Below, piece after piece: positions 34,940 to 43,940 of a stretch of DNA of 64,000 nucleotides. The notes under the pieces are model-generated. The model saw nothing but the letters and a program-made list of their open reading frames with translations, was not told where the DNA came from and ran no database searches. The DNA is taken from NCBI RefSeq assembly GCF_900141875.1, contig NZ_FQZE01000017.1, forward strand, positions 47,650 to 111,649, given 5' to 3'. The DNA is from Tangfeifania diversioriginum (GTDB taxonomy: Bacteria > Bacteroidota > Bacteroidia > Bacteroidales > Prolixibacteraceae). The position numbers and the translations under genes were made by a program. The number at the start of each line of letters is the position of its first letter. Position 1 is the first letter of the stretch.

Positions 34940-35896
34940 TTATATAATTTTTTCAAATTTACTTTTTAATGGTACTCCGAAATCTTCTCTAATTAGCTCA
35001 ATATATTCTTCATCGTTTGGTTTTATCTTTTTCCATATAACAACATTTTTGTCCACTTCTGCATATTCATGAAATTGAACTTTTACATTTCCATTATTAG
35101 AATTAAAATTGTCTAATGAAACGACATAAAGTCTATCAAGCTTTAGATAATTCTCAACAAAATTTGGACTTAAAGCAAGATTCACTCCTTTGTGCATTGT
35201 TTGAACGCTTGGGTACATAAGAATGTCCGTTCTGAAATTGTGTGGGGCATAAAGTGATGAGTGAGCAAATGCAGCTGATAGTTTGTAATTTTTGTCATTT
35301 ATAAAAATTTCATCCACAAATTTTAAATATTCAAGGACTCCTTCTTCTCTTTCTTTTTCAAGTGGTCGACCATTTTCTTTTAAGAATGGTTCACTGATTT
35401 TGTCTTTTACAACATCACTTAAAAATCTATAATTATTTTCGTCTGGTAGAGCCATTTGCAAAAAACTTTGGAAAACTAATTCAGATTCTGGAGATGTAAT
35501 ACTCCATTTAGAAATACATTGTTTTGTATTCCCATTTGCTTTAACAGCCTCAATTAGTGCAGTCATTCCATCATTAGAGGAATAAAAAACGGGGAATTTT
35601 GGTAAATTACAACGTCCAAGTCCAACTAAATTAGAAGGGGGATAACTATGTTCTCTTATAAGGTTTATATTTGAAAATGACTCAAACTCTCTCGCACGAA
35701 ATAAATTTAAATTAAATTGACGATGTTTAAAAACTTGAATTGGAGCGAAATAATATCCTAATTCTTCAGTAATAATATTCTTAATCTGCTCGACGTAGGA
35801 ATCTACGGATTTAGAGTAATCAAGATTTGGAAATTCTCTTTCTTTGATTCTCTTTAATGCTTTTTTGACTTCATCTATTTTTGGAAAATTTTCCAT
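34940..35896 (-). CDS. RES-domain protein (possible NAD+-degrading toxin-like enzyme)
   Basis: This 318-residue soluble protein contains a RES domain. Its three hallmark residues are visible: Arg in NLFRAREF (about residue 72), Glu in FYSSNDGMTALIEAV (about 116), and Ser in ILMYPSVQTMHKGVNLAL (about 230). In Xre-RES toxin-antitoxin modules such proteins cleave NAD+. This protein is longer than typical RES toxins (about 150-230), with an N-terminal helical extension of about 65 residues and an insertion between Glu and Ser. No Xre antitoxin is adjacent. Its neighbours are a coiled-coil membrane protein 82 bp upstream and the DUF6933-like gene downstream. The gene is AT-rich compared with its flanks. 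Confidence 0.75.
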   Translation of the reverse strand: MENFPKIDEVKKALKRIKEREFPNLDYSKSVDSYVEQIKNIITEELGYYFAPIQVFKHRQFNLNLFRAREFESFSNINLIREHSYPPSNLVGLGRCNLPKFPVFYSSNDGMTALIEAVKANGNTKQCISKWSITSPESELVFQSFLQMALPDENNYRFLSDVVKDKISEPFLKENGRPLEKEREEGVLEYLKFVDEIFINDKNYKLSAAFAHSSLYAPHNFRTDILMYPSVQTMHKGVNLALSPNFVENYLKLDRLYVVSLDNFNSNNGNVKVQFHEYAEVDKNVVIWKKIKPNDEEYIELIREDFGVPLKSKFEKII

Positions 35897-35947
35897 TCTT
35901 TAATCTGTTCAAAATTTGCCATAACTTCTTTCTCTGTTCCCTCGTTG

Positions 35948-35971
35948 GCGCAAATTTGCAATTTGTGTGCG
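35948..35971. repeat. Hairpin repeat with CAAATT arms, copy B
   Basis: GGCGCAAATT pairs imperfectly with AATTTGTGTGC around a TGC loop. Related to the hairpin at 34824-34864. Confidence 0.35.
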
Positions 35972-35978
35972 TTGGGTT

Positions 35979-36968
35979 TTATTCATTTTTATCATTCTCA
36001 TCAAATAATTTCATTTGTGCTTTCTCTGCTTCCTTTTCTTTTCTATATTTTTTCCCTTGGGGAGTTTCCTCCGAAACATTCTCATCATGTTTTTTTAAGA
36101 CAGTTAATACAGAATAAGAAGAGTCAAAGATTTCTCCTATTTCATTGATTTTTCTAGATATTTCCAAAATACAATCTATGAAAGTTCCGTTTTTAAAGGC
36201 AACCCCCTCTGCAATAACCGTTCCCTTGAAATCTTTATCTTTCATAAAGAATTCTATTGGATGACCAACTTTATTATAAATACCTTTCCATTTATATTTT
36301 CCCCTTTTTAGGACTGGAGAAATTATCTCAATCGTGGCATCTTCATCAACTATTGGTTCAAGTTCATCACTTTCTAAAATGAATTTTTTAAAATCTTCTC
36401 GTTTAACAATAGCTGTTTCATTTACTTTTGATTTTTTATCGTCTAGTATTGTTGTGGATAACTCTTTTACTTTAAGATATTTGTCAAGTTGATTATAAAA
36501 ATTAGAAATATGTTTTAATATTTTGGGATTTGTGTCAATAAAAATATTTAGGTCTTGAATGTCAATATCGGGCTTTTCACTTTCTTGAATTTGCTTTTTT
36601 AATTGTAAAATGCTTAACTCTTTCTCTGCAACGCTAAGTTCAAGTTCCTTTTTGCTTAAACGTGATTTTCTTAATGGAACTCTCGAAAGAACTTGTGATA
36701 ATAAAGTTAATATTAATGCTATCTGAACTGCGTTATCTGATAGAAAAGTCCAAAATTCAGTTAATCCGCCTTCTTCAAATGCTTCAGTTTCAATTTTTAT
36801 ATCTAAGTCTAATTTTTTCTGGAATTCATGTGAAATTTGTAAAAGCTCGAATTCACATCTGTTCCTAATAAACGCGTCCATTGTATGAGTACTATCCAAA
36901 TTATCAAAATGATAGTGGATTTCGAGTTTACTCATTGGTGGTAGTTTGTCGAGTAGCAGTAGTGACAT
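35979..36968 (-). CDS. Unknown protein with one membrane segment and a coiled coil
   Basis: This 329-residue protein is not recognised. Residues 1-75 are a soluble N-terminal part (FDNLDSTHTMDAFIRNRCE). One hydrophobic segment follows at about 80-97 (VQIALILTLLSQVLSRV), then a Lys/Glu-rich coiled coil (about 100-140), then a soluble domain to about 290. The C-terminus is highly charged (Lys/Glu). An internal Met at residue 12 is an alternative start. It is the first gene of the accessory operon with the RES protein. A single-helix protein with a cytoplasmic coiled coil beside an NAD+-enzyme-like gene could be a sensor or regulator, which is speculative. Confidence 0.65.
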   Translation of the reverse strand: MSLLLLDKLPPMSKLEIHYHFDNLDSTHTMDAFIRNRCEFELLQISHEFQKKLDLDIKIETEAFEEGGLTEFWTFLSDNAVQIALILTLLSQVLSRVPLRKSRLSKKELELSVAEKELSILQLKKQIQESEKPDIDIQDLNIFIDTNPKILKHISNFYNQLDKYLKVKELSTTILDDKKSKVNETAIVKREDFKKFILESDELEPIVDEDATIEIISPVLKRGKYKWKGIYNKVGHPIEFFMKDKDFKGTVIAEGVAFKNGTFIDCILEISRKINEIGEIFDSSYSVLTVLKKHDENVSEETPQGKKYRKEKEAEKAQMKLFDENDKNE

Positions 36969-37257
36969 TGTGTCCTTTTTATAATTTCATTTTATACAGA
37001 TTTCGTCTTTCCTCAGCCTTGGACAACTAGCTTGTCTGTGAAGATAAACCTTCATATAAATGTCATATCCGTTTTTATTGTAAGGTTTATCAATATTATA
37101 TTTCCAATTCATCACCCGGTTTTTAACGTTTTTGCGCATCAAAAAAATTGGTTTTCAGCTTTTAAAGGTAACAGGAAATTCTGTTTTGGAAACCCGCCCG
37201 CCGGATTTTTTCGGGGTTAAAACCGCCATAAGTTCCTTTCTTTCCATTTTTTAAAAA
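36969..37257. other. Intergenic region, possible short decayed peptide genes
   Basis: No convincing gene is seen. Short minus-strand frames exist: 36987-37139 encodes 50 residues with KPYNKNGYDIYMKVYL, and a frame of about 30 residues starts near 37246. Neither is recognised and both may be leftovers of one damaged gene. Confidence 0.35.
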
Positions 37258-37286
37258 TTAAAACAAACTCCCGTAACTCCCTGAAA

Positions 37287-37371
37287 GGAAGTTCTTTGAA
37301 TTACCCTTGGAGTGCTCTGAATAACTCGCGGAGTGCTCTGAACGGCATCCGGAGTTCTCTGAATGAACTCC
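37287..37371. repeat. Four imperfect 21-22 bp tandem repeats
   Basis: Units start at 37287, 37309, 37330 and 37351, with a shared core GGAG(T)(G/T)(T/C)TCTGAA. Because 21 is a multiple of three, all minus-strand frames stay open and give seven-residue repeats such as SEHS-x-x-x. The encoded frame is not recognised, so this is annotated as a repeat, not a gene. Confidence 0.6.
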
Positions 37372-37458
37372 GGCTGTCAATGTGTCGCTTGCGACTGCCG
37401 ATGCATCAGTTGCCGTGTTAAATGCATGGATTGCGTACTTCTTTGAGTAAAGCGCCGG

Positions 37459-37514
37459 GTTGTCCGAACTACTTTGCAACACCTTTGAACGGGTTGGCGG
37501 GTAGTTCGAACAAC
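37459..37514. repeat. Inverted repeat in the glgX 3' flank
   Basis: GTTGTCCGAACTAC at 37459-37472 pairs with GTAGTTCGAACAAC at 37501-37514 (one G-T mismatch) around a 28-base loop. No T run follows. It may be a structured RNA or a site bound by a protein. Confidence 0.45.
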
Positions 37515-37678
37515 TTTCCGGCATCTTTGAATTTATCGTCGTCTGTTCCACACGCTATCAGTCCACAATTGTCCGGGCCCGTTCGTATTCGCTGTAAAAT
37601 TCGGTGTCGGAATATTTAAAGCGAATCATCAGCGGATTGGGGTAAATGATAAAAGGTTTTACACTGCTATCTCAAAAT

Positions 37679-39838
37679 TTACCTCACATTCCGCAACAAC
37701 ACCAGCGTCCTTGCTTCCAATTCAAAAACCCCATTTACATGCACTGGCGCATCCGGATTTTTCTCCCAACTGGTATCTTCCAGCACTTCCCACTCTTCGG
37801 CCAGTCCTTCTTTGGGCAGCGTAAACGGAATAGTTTCCCAGTAGCTGTTGACCAGAATCAACAAAATCTCCTGTTTCAGGTCGTTGCCAAATTCATCCAT
37901 CTCTTTCATCAGCTCGCCGTTGAGCATCATTCCCATCACCCGGATGAAACTGGTGTCCCATTCCTCCTGGCTCATGTCATTCCCATCGGTGTTGATCCAG
38001 CGGATATCAAATACGCCTTCACCTTGAATCTTGCGGTTTTTAAAATACCGCCGCGGGTGCAAAATGGGGTGTTCCCGGCGGATGGAAATCATTTTTTTGG
38101 TGAACTCAAACAGTTTATGCTGGTTCTCGTACCAGTCCCAGTGCATCCAGGCCAGTTCGCTGTCCTGGCAGTAGGCATTATTATTACCTTGCTGGGTGCG
38201 GCCGTATTCATCGCCGTGGCTAATCATAGGCACTCCCTGGCTCAGCAGCAGCGTGCCCAAAAAGTTTCTTTTGCGTTTGTCGCGCCGCTGAATAATTTCC
38301 GGATCATCGGTTGGTCCTTCCGCGCCGCTGTTCCAGCTGATGTTGTGATCTTCGCCGTCGTTGTTGTCTTCCAGGTTGGCTTCGTTATGTTTTTCGTTGT
38401 AGCTCACCAAATCGTGCAGGGTAAACCCGTCGTGTGCTGTTACAAAGTTAATGCTCGACGACGGCAGTTTCCCGTTGTCCTGGTACAAATCGCTGCTGCC
38501 GCTCAGCCGGTAAGCCAGTTCGCTCACCTGGCTCTCGTCGCCCCGCCAGAACTTACGCACCGAGTCGCGGTATTTGCCGTTCCACTCGGCCCACAAAACC
38601 GGGAAGTTGCCCACCTGGTAGCCGCCTTCGCCCAAATCCCAGGGTTCGGCAATCAGTTTTAGCTGCGAAATAATGGGATCCTGGTGAATGGTATCGAGGA
38701 AAGTGGACAGCTTGCCCACATCGAACAAACCGCGGGCCAGCGCAGATGCCAGGTCGAAACGGAACCCGTCCACCTGCATTTCGGTAGCCCAGTAACGAAG
38801 GCTGTCCATTACCAGTTGCAGCGTGCGGCTGCTGAGCAGATTCAGCGTGTTGCCCGTTCCGGTGTAGTCGGTGTAATACAGCGGATGCTCCTGCTCTAAC
38901 CGGTAATAATTGTGGTTGTCGATTCCGCGGAACGAAAGTGTTGGTCCGAGGTGATTTCCCTCGGCCGTATGATTGTAAACCACATCAAGTATCACTTCCA
39001 TTCCGGCCTTGTGATAAGCTTTCACCAGTTCTTTAAATTCATTCACCTGTTCGCCGTTCTGTCCGGTAGCCGCGTACTCGGCATGCGGGGCAAAAAAACC
39101 GATGGAGTTGTATCCCCAGTAGTTCGAAAGGCCTTTGTCGAGCAAAAATTTATTGTGCGAAAAATGATGAATGGGCATCAGCTCGATGGCCGTCACGCCC
39201 AACTCTTTAAAGTAGTCGATAATTTTCGGGTTGGCGAGCCCTTTGTAAGTGCCCCGCTCGTTTTCAGGAATATCGTGATGAAGCTGTGTAAATCCCTTCA
39301 CATGCAGTTCATAAATGATGGAATTGTGCATCTGGATGTCGGGTTTTTTCACTCCTTCCCAGTCGAAACGCGTATCGATTACCACCGATTTATTCATACT
39401 CGGAGCGCTGTCGGTATCTTCTTTGTGCAGTTTAATTTTTTCGCCTTCTTCCAGCGTATAATCAAACATGCTTTGCTCAACGGTGATTCTGCCGCTGATG
39501 GCCTTGGCATAAGGGTCGAGCAATAGTTTTTTGGGGTTGAACCGGAAACCCTTTTTCGGTTTGTACTTTCCGGAAACCCGGTAGCCGTAAAGCTGCCCGG
39601 GTTTCATTCCCGGCAAATTAGCATGCCACACGTAGTCGGTTACTTCTTCAAATTGAATTTGGGCGTATTCTTCGTTGTCGTCCGGATGATGGAAAAGGCA
39701 CAACGTAACGCCTGTGGCATTTTCGCTGAAAAGGGCAAAATTTACACCGTCATCATCGTAATTAGCGCCCAGAGGATAAGGTTTGCCCGGCAAAACTTTT
39801 CCTTCGTATTGTTTTGGTTGAACTGCTTCGTTTTCCAT
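37679..39838 (-). CDS. glgX: Glycogen debranching enzyme GlgX (isoamylase type)
   Basis: This 719-residue GH13 enzyme hydrolyses alpha-1,6 branches in glycogen. An N-terminal CBM48-type domain covers about residues 15-110 (YPLGANYDDDGVNFALFSE). The catalytic barrel shows VILDVVYNHTAEGNHLGPT, GFRFDLASALAR with the nucleophile Asp, and LIAEPWDLGEGGYQVGNFP with the acid/base Glu. VTAHDGFTLHDLVSYNEKHN carries the third acidic residue. Length is typical (about 650-720). It is divergent from the treZ-glgE-treS-glgB-treY operon, with 265 bp between. GlgX supplies debranched chains that TreY/TreZ can convert to trehalose. A decayed copy of its last codons lies at 34148. Confidence 0.93.
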   Translation of the reverse strand: MENEAVQPKQYEGKVLPGKPYPLGANYDDDGVNFALFSENATGVTLCLFHHPDDNEEYAQIQFEEVTDYVWHANLPGMKPGQLYGYRVSGKYKPKKGFRFNPKKLLLDPYAKAISGRITVEQSMFDYTLEEGEKIKLHKEDTDSAPSMNKSVVIDTRFDWEGVKKPDIQMHNSIIYELHVKGFTQLHHDIPENERGTYKGLANPKIIDYFKELGVTAIELMPIHHFSHNKFLLDKGLSNYWGYNSIGFFAPHAEYAATGQNGEQVNEFKELVKAYHKAGMEVILDVVYNHTAEGNHLGPTLSFRGIDNHNYYRLEQEHPLYYTDYTGTGNTLNLLSSRTLQLVMDSLRYWATEMQVDGFRFDLASALARGLFDVGKLSTFLDTIHQDPIISQLKLIAEPWDLGEGGYQVGNFPVLWAEWNGKYRDSVRKFWRGDESQVSELAYRLSGSSDLYQDNGKLPSSSINFVTAHDGFTLHDLVSYNEKHNEANLEDNNDGEDHNISWNSGAEGPTDDPEIIQRRDKRKRNFLGTLLLSQGVPMISHGDEYGRTQQGNNNAYCQDSELAWMHWDWYENQHKLFEFTKKMISIRREHPILHPRRYFKNRKIQGEGVFDIRWINTDGNDMSQEEWDTSFIRVMGMMLNGELMKEMDEFGNDLKQEILLILVNSYWETIPFTLPKEGLAEEWEVLEDTSWEKNPDAPVHVNGVFELEARTLVLLRNVR

Positions 39839-40103
39839 TTTTTAATTAAATATATTGGTTTTTTTTATAATTCGGATGTGAACAAATGATTTTTCAATCA
39901 ACAATTTACACCATCCTGTCCATTGAAACAATAGATAATTTTTATTGTTGAATTATTAAAGCAGGCTCTTGAACCTGAACCTGAAAAATGGTATCCTGAA
40001 ATTTGTTTTTTGAATAGTATAAAACAGATCGGGAAAGAACAATCCGTGTAAATAAACGTATTCAGGAGTTGATGGAAAGTTGTAAAATCCTAAAAGTAAA
40101 TGA

Positions 40104-41936
40104 ATGAATTACAGAAAAATTTTTCCGGTATTTTCTGCTGCGAATACTTGTAAGTTTTCGGTTTGGGCTCCCAAAGCCAAAAGTGTGCATTTGGTTACAC
40201 AACATCCTGAAAAAAAGTACAAAATGACCCCTCAGAAGTTGGGTTGCTGGTCGCTCAAACTTGATAATATATCCCCCGGAACACGCTATAAATATTTGAT
40301 TGACGAAAACGAAGCATTTCCGGATCCGGCCTCACTCTCACAACCCGACGGAGTGCACGAAGCCTCGGAAGTTATCGATTTGAACGATTTTGAATGGACT
40401 GACCAAAACTGGAAAAGCATCCCGCTGAAGGAAATGATTCAGTATGAACTGCACACCGGAACTTTTACCCCGGAGGGCACTTTTGCAGGAATTCGCTCAA
40501 AATTGGATCATCTGAAAGAACTTGGGGTGAATACTATTGAGATTCTTCCGGTATCACAGTTCAGCGGAAAACGAAACTGGGGCTACGACGGCGTGTATCC
40601 GTTTGCCGTTCAGGATTCGTATGGCGGCGCCAAAGAATTGATGAGGCTGGTGAATGAAAGCCACCAACAGGGAATTGCCGTAATTTTGGATGTGGTGTAC
40701 AACCATTTTGGACCCGAAGGAAATTATGTGGGGAATTTTGGCCACTACTTTTCGGGAAAATATTCCACACCCTGGGGCGAACCCATCAATTTCGACGGGT
40801 CGTATTCCGACAGTGTGCGCAACTATTTCATCCAGAATGCATTGATGTGGTGCCGTGATTTTCATATAGATGGCCTCCGTCTGGACGCGGTACACTCCAT
40901 TTTCGATTTTGGCGCGAAGCACATTATGCAGGAATTGGCAGAAAACTTGAATCAGTTGAGCGAACAAACCGGAAGGAGGCACTATTTGATTGCAGAATCA
41001 CATCTGAACGACGTGCGCTACATTTCGCCCATATCAAAAGGTGGATACGGGTTGGAGGCGCAATGGTCCGACGATTTTCACCATGCGGTACACACCCTCA
41101 CAACCGGCGAACAAAAGGGGTATTACATGGATTTTGGGCAATCGCATCAACTCTCAAAAGCCATAAAAGAGGCGTTTGTTTATGACGGCCGGTATTCTGA
41201 ATTCCGGAAGAAAACGTACGGCAGTTCCACGCAAAACAACCCGGGCGAGCAGTTTGTGATTTTCAACCAGAATCACGATCAGGTGGGAAACCGGCTGCAC
41301 GGCGACCGGCTGATTTCGATGACGGACTTTGAAAATGCTAAAGTAATTGCCGGTGCCATGTTTGTTTCGCCCAACGTGCCCATGCTGTTTATGGGCGAAG
41401 AGTATGGCGAACGCAATCCGTTTTACTATTTCGTGAGCCATTTGGACGAGGAACTGAACCGCCTGGTGCGTGAAGGCAGAAAAAGGGAGTTCAAAGATTT
41501 TTACGACGATTCGGCCGATGTTCCAAATGCTGATGATCTGCAAGCTTTCGAAAATTCAAAACTTTCATGGAATATCGAAAATGATACAGAAAAGTCTGCC
41601 ATGTTCCGGTTTTATAAGGAATTGATCAAGCTCCGAAAAGAACATCCGGTTTTGAAAGAGACTGACAAAGATAACCTGCGGATTTCGGAAGATGGGAAAT
41701 TCTTTACTCTCGAAAGATGGCGGGACGAAAGCAGGGTAGTGGTTTTTATGAATTTTGAAGACAAACAGCGAACCGGCAAAATTCCTGCGCACATTGTGGG
41801 AACCCTGACCAAAATTCTCGATTCAAAAAGTTTTGGCAGAAATGAGATTGCCGAACCGGAGAATACAGAAGTGGCGGCAAACCAGGAGATTATGATGCCC
41901 GAAAATTCAATGCAAATATTTTCAAACAGAGTATAA
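40104..41936 (+). CDS. treZ: Malto-oligosyltrehalose trehalohydrolase
   Basis: This 610-residue GH13 enzyme releases trehalose from maltooligosyl-trehalose made by TreY. The N-terminal beta-sandwich (KFSVWAPKAKSVHL, about 14-27) is followed by the barrel: [31 protein letters not shown] (nucleophile Asp), YLIAESHLND (acid Glu) and FNQNHDQVGNR (third Asp). NWGYDGVYPFAVQDSYGG is also typical of TreZ. It is the first gene of a five-gene operon and its stop is followed by the glgE start with only one base between. The start at 40104 is preferred because an overlapping ATG at 40100 is out of frame. Confidence 0.92.
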   Translation: MNYRKIFPVFSAANTCKFSVWAPKAKSVHLVTQHPEKKYKMTPQKLGCWSLKLDNISPGTRYKYLIDENEAFPDPASLSQPDGVHEASEVIDLNDFEWTDQNWKSIPLKEMIQYELHTGTFTPEGTFAGIRSKLDHLKELGVNTIEILPVSQFSGKRNWGYDGVYPFAVQDSYGGAKELMRLVNESHQQGIAVILDVVYNHFGPEGNYVGNFGHYFSGKYSTPWGEPINFDGSYSDSVRNYFIQNALMWCRDFHIDGLRLDAVHSIFDFGAKHIMQELAENLNQLSEQTGRRHYLIAESHLNDVRYISPISKGGYGLEAQWSDDFHHAVHTLTTGEQKGYYMDFGQSHQLSKAIKEAFVYDGRYSEFRKKTYGSSTQNNPGEQFVIFNQNHDQVGNRLHGDRLISMTDFENAKVIAGAMFVSPNVPMLFMGEEYGERNPFYYFVSHLDEELNRLVREGRKREFKDFYDDSADVPNADDLQAFENSKLSWNIENDTEKSAMFRFYKELIKLRKEHPVLKETDKDNLRISEDGKFFTLERWRDESRVVVFMNFEDKQRTGKIPAHIVGTLTKILDSKSFGRNEIAEPENTEVAANQEIMMPENSMQIFSNRV

Positions 41937-41937
41937 T

Positions 41938-43929
41938 ATGAATGGACAACAACGTGTTTTTATAGAAAATATACAGCCGCAGGTCAATTGCGGCGATTTC
42001 CCGGTGAAGCGGGTAATTGGTGACACAATAAAAGTTTCAGCAGATATTTACTGCGACAGTCACGATGTGCTGAGCGCCGAAGTGCTGCATAAATTTAAGG
42101 TCGATAAAGAGTGGAAAGCCGCAGAAATGGAGTTTGTTATCAACGACAAGTGGAAGGCTGAATTTACGCTTGATTCCATCGGTTCCTATTTTTATACGGT
42201 GCGGGCCTGGGTCGATCATTTTAAATCGTGGCACCGCGACATCCTCAAAAAAATCGATGCGCAGGTGGACATTGATGTCGATTTGCAGATTGGCGCCAAC
42301 CTCATTCAGGAAGCGCTGGAGGAACACGAAACAATGGCCGAAAAAGAGGCTGCTTTTCTAAAAAAAGTGCAAAAAGAGTTTAACTCTGATGCGGTTTGGG
42401 AAAAGAAAATCGGATCTGTACTCGACGGGAAATTGTACCGCACGATGGTGAAATACCCGGTGAAACAACACGTATCGCAAATTGAAAAAAATTATGAAAT
42501 AACGGTTGACCGGAAACGCGCCAGCTTCAGCAGCTGGTACGAAGTTTTTCCACGTTCCTTGAATCCGTATGGCGAAAAGCACGGCACATTCAAAGATGTT
42601 ATTGACTTTTTGCCGTATGTTTCTGAACTGGGTTTCGATGTGCTGTACCTGCCGCCTGTTCATCCCATTGGCGAAACCAAGCGGAAAGGGAAAAACAACA
42701 GCGTAACGGCGCAACCCGGGGAACCCGGTTCTCCCTGGGCCATTGGCGGGAAAGAAGGCGGCCACAAATCCATTCACCCGCAACTTGGCATAATGGACGA
42801 ATTTAGTGAACTGATTAAGAAAGCAGAAGAGAAAGGAATTGAAATTGCCATGGACATCGCGTTCCAGTGTTCGCCCGATCATCCCTGGGTGAAAGAGCAC
42901 CCGGAGTGGTTCAGGCACCGGCCCGACGGCTCGCTCCAGTATGCCGAGAATCCGCCGAAAAAATACGAAGACATTTACCCGCTTAACTTTGAAAGCGATG
43001 ACTGGAAAAACCTTTGGGAAGAACTGAAAAGCGTTTTTCTTTTCTGGATTGACAAAGGCGTGAAAATTTTCCGGGTGGATAATCCGCACACCAAGTCGTT
43101 TAACTTCTGGGGTTGGGCCATCAGCGAAATCAAAAAAGAGCACCCCGATGTGATATTCCTGGCCGAGGCATTCACCCGCCCCAAAGTGATGTACAACCTG
43201 GCTAAGCAGGGATTTACGCAGTCGTACACCTATTTCACCTGGCGCAATTCGAAATACGAATTGGAAACCTACCTCAACGAACTGGTGAATTCCAAAGCCC
43301 GCGAATTTTTCCGTCCCAATTTCTGGCCCAACACGCCCGATATTTTACCCGAATTTTTGCAGGTGGCCAACCGCGCCGGCTACATTCAGCGGCTAACACT
43401 GGCCGCCACATTGAGTTCCAACTACGGAATTTACGGGCCGGCCTTCGAACTGATGGAAAACGAACCTGCAGCCCCAGGCAAAGAGGAGTATCTCAACTCG
43501 GAAAAATACGAGATTAAAAACTGGAATTTCGACGACCCCAAAAGCCTGCGGAAAATTATAGCGCGGATGAACCAAATTCGCCATGAAAACACAGCGCTGC
43601 AAAACACGCATTCACTGAAATTTCATAAAATTGATAACGACGCGCTGGTTTGTTACAGCAAGGCATCGGACGATCTCAGCAACATCATTCTGGTGGTGGT
43701 GACCCTCGATCCGCACCACACACATTCGGGCTGGCTCCACTTTCCGCTCAAAGAGTTTGGAATGCATGAACACGACTCCTACCAGGTTCACGACTTGATA
43801 AGCGGCGCCCATTTTCTTTGGAGTGGGGAGCACAATTTTGTGGAACTGGACCCCGGCGTGATGCCTGTTCATATTTTTAAAGTTCGCAAAAAAGTACGTA
43901 CCGAAAGAGATTTCGATTATTTCATGTAA
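41938..43929 (+). CDS. glgE: Alpha-1,4-glucan:maltose-1-phosphate maltosyltransferase
   Basis: This 663-residue GH13_3 enzyme extends alpha-1,4-glucans with maltose from maltose-1-phosphate. Recognition is strong: SSWYEVFPRS, LYLPPVHPIGETKRKGKNN, GSPWAIGGKEGGHKSIHPQL, then FRVDNPHTKSFNFW with nucleophile Asp381 and FLAEAFTRP with acid Glu410. The 29-residue spacing between these two equals that of the characterised Streptomyces enzyme. The N-terminal domain N and helical insert (about 1-200) are present. It lies between treZ and the treS-maltokinase gene, which makes its substrate. Confidence 0.95.
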   Translation: MNGQQRVFIENIQPQVNCGDFPVKRVIGDTIKVSADIYCDSHDVLSAEVLHKFKVDKEWKAAEMEFVINDKWKAEFTLDSIGSYFYTVRAWVDHFKSWHRDILKKIDAQVDIDVDLQIGANLIQEALEEHETMAEKEAAFLKKVQKEFNSDAVWEKKIGSVLDGKLYRTMVKYPVKQHVSQIEKNYEITVDRKRASFSSWYEVFPRSLNPYGEKHGTFKDVIDFLPYVSELGFDVLYLPPVHPIGETKRKGKNNSVTAQPGEPGSPWAIGGKEGGHKSIHPQLGIMDEFSELIKKAEEKGIEIAMDIAFQCSPDHPWVKEHPEWFRHRPDGSLQYAENPPKKYEDIYPLNFESDDWKNLWEELKSVFLFWIDKGVKIFRVDNPHTKSFNFWGWAISEIKKEHPDVIFLAEAFTRPKVMYNLAKQGFTQSYTYFTWRNSKYELETYLNELVNSKAREFFRPNFWPNTPDILPEFLQVANRAGYIQRLTLAATLSSNYGIYGPAFELMENEPAAPGKEEYLNSEKYEIKNWNFDDPKSLRKIIARMNQIRHENTALQNTHSLKFHKIDNDALVCYSKASDDLSNIILVVVTLDPHHTHSGWLHFPLKEFGMHEHDSYQVHDLISGAHFLWSGEHNFVELDPGVMPVHIFKVRKKVRTERDFDYFM

Positions 43930-43940
43930 AACTGAAAACT

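Noticed and set aside
37287..37371. Possible CRISPR array
   Set aside because: The units follow each other directly without unique spacers, and no cas genes are present.
37646..38662. Long plus-strand open frame of 338 residues
   Set aside because: It lies entirely antisense to glgX, whose catalytic motifs are intact, and it has His/Phe/Val-rich shadow composition. The same applies to long antisense frames in glgE (42358-43143) and glgB (47528-48457).
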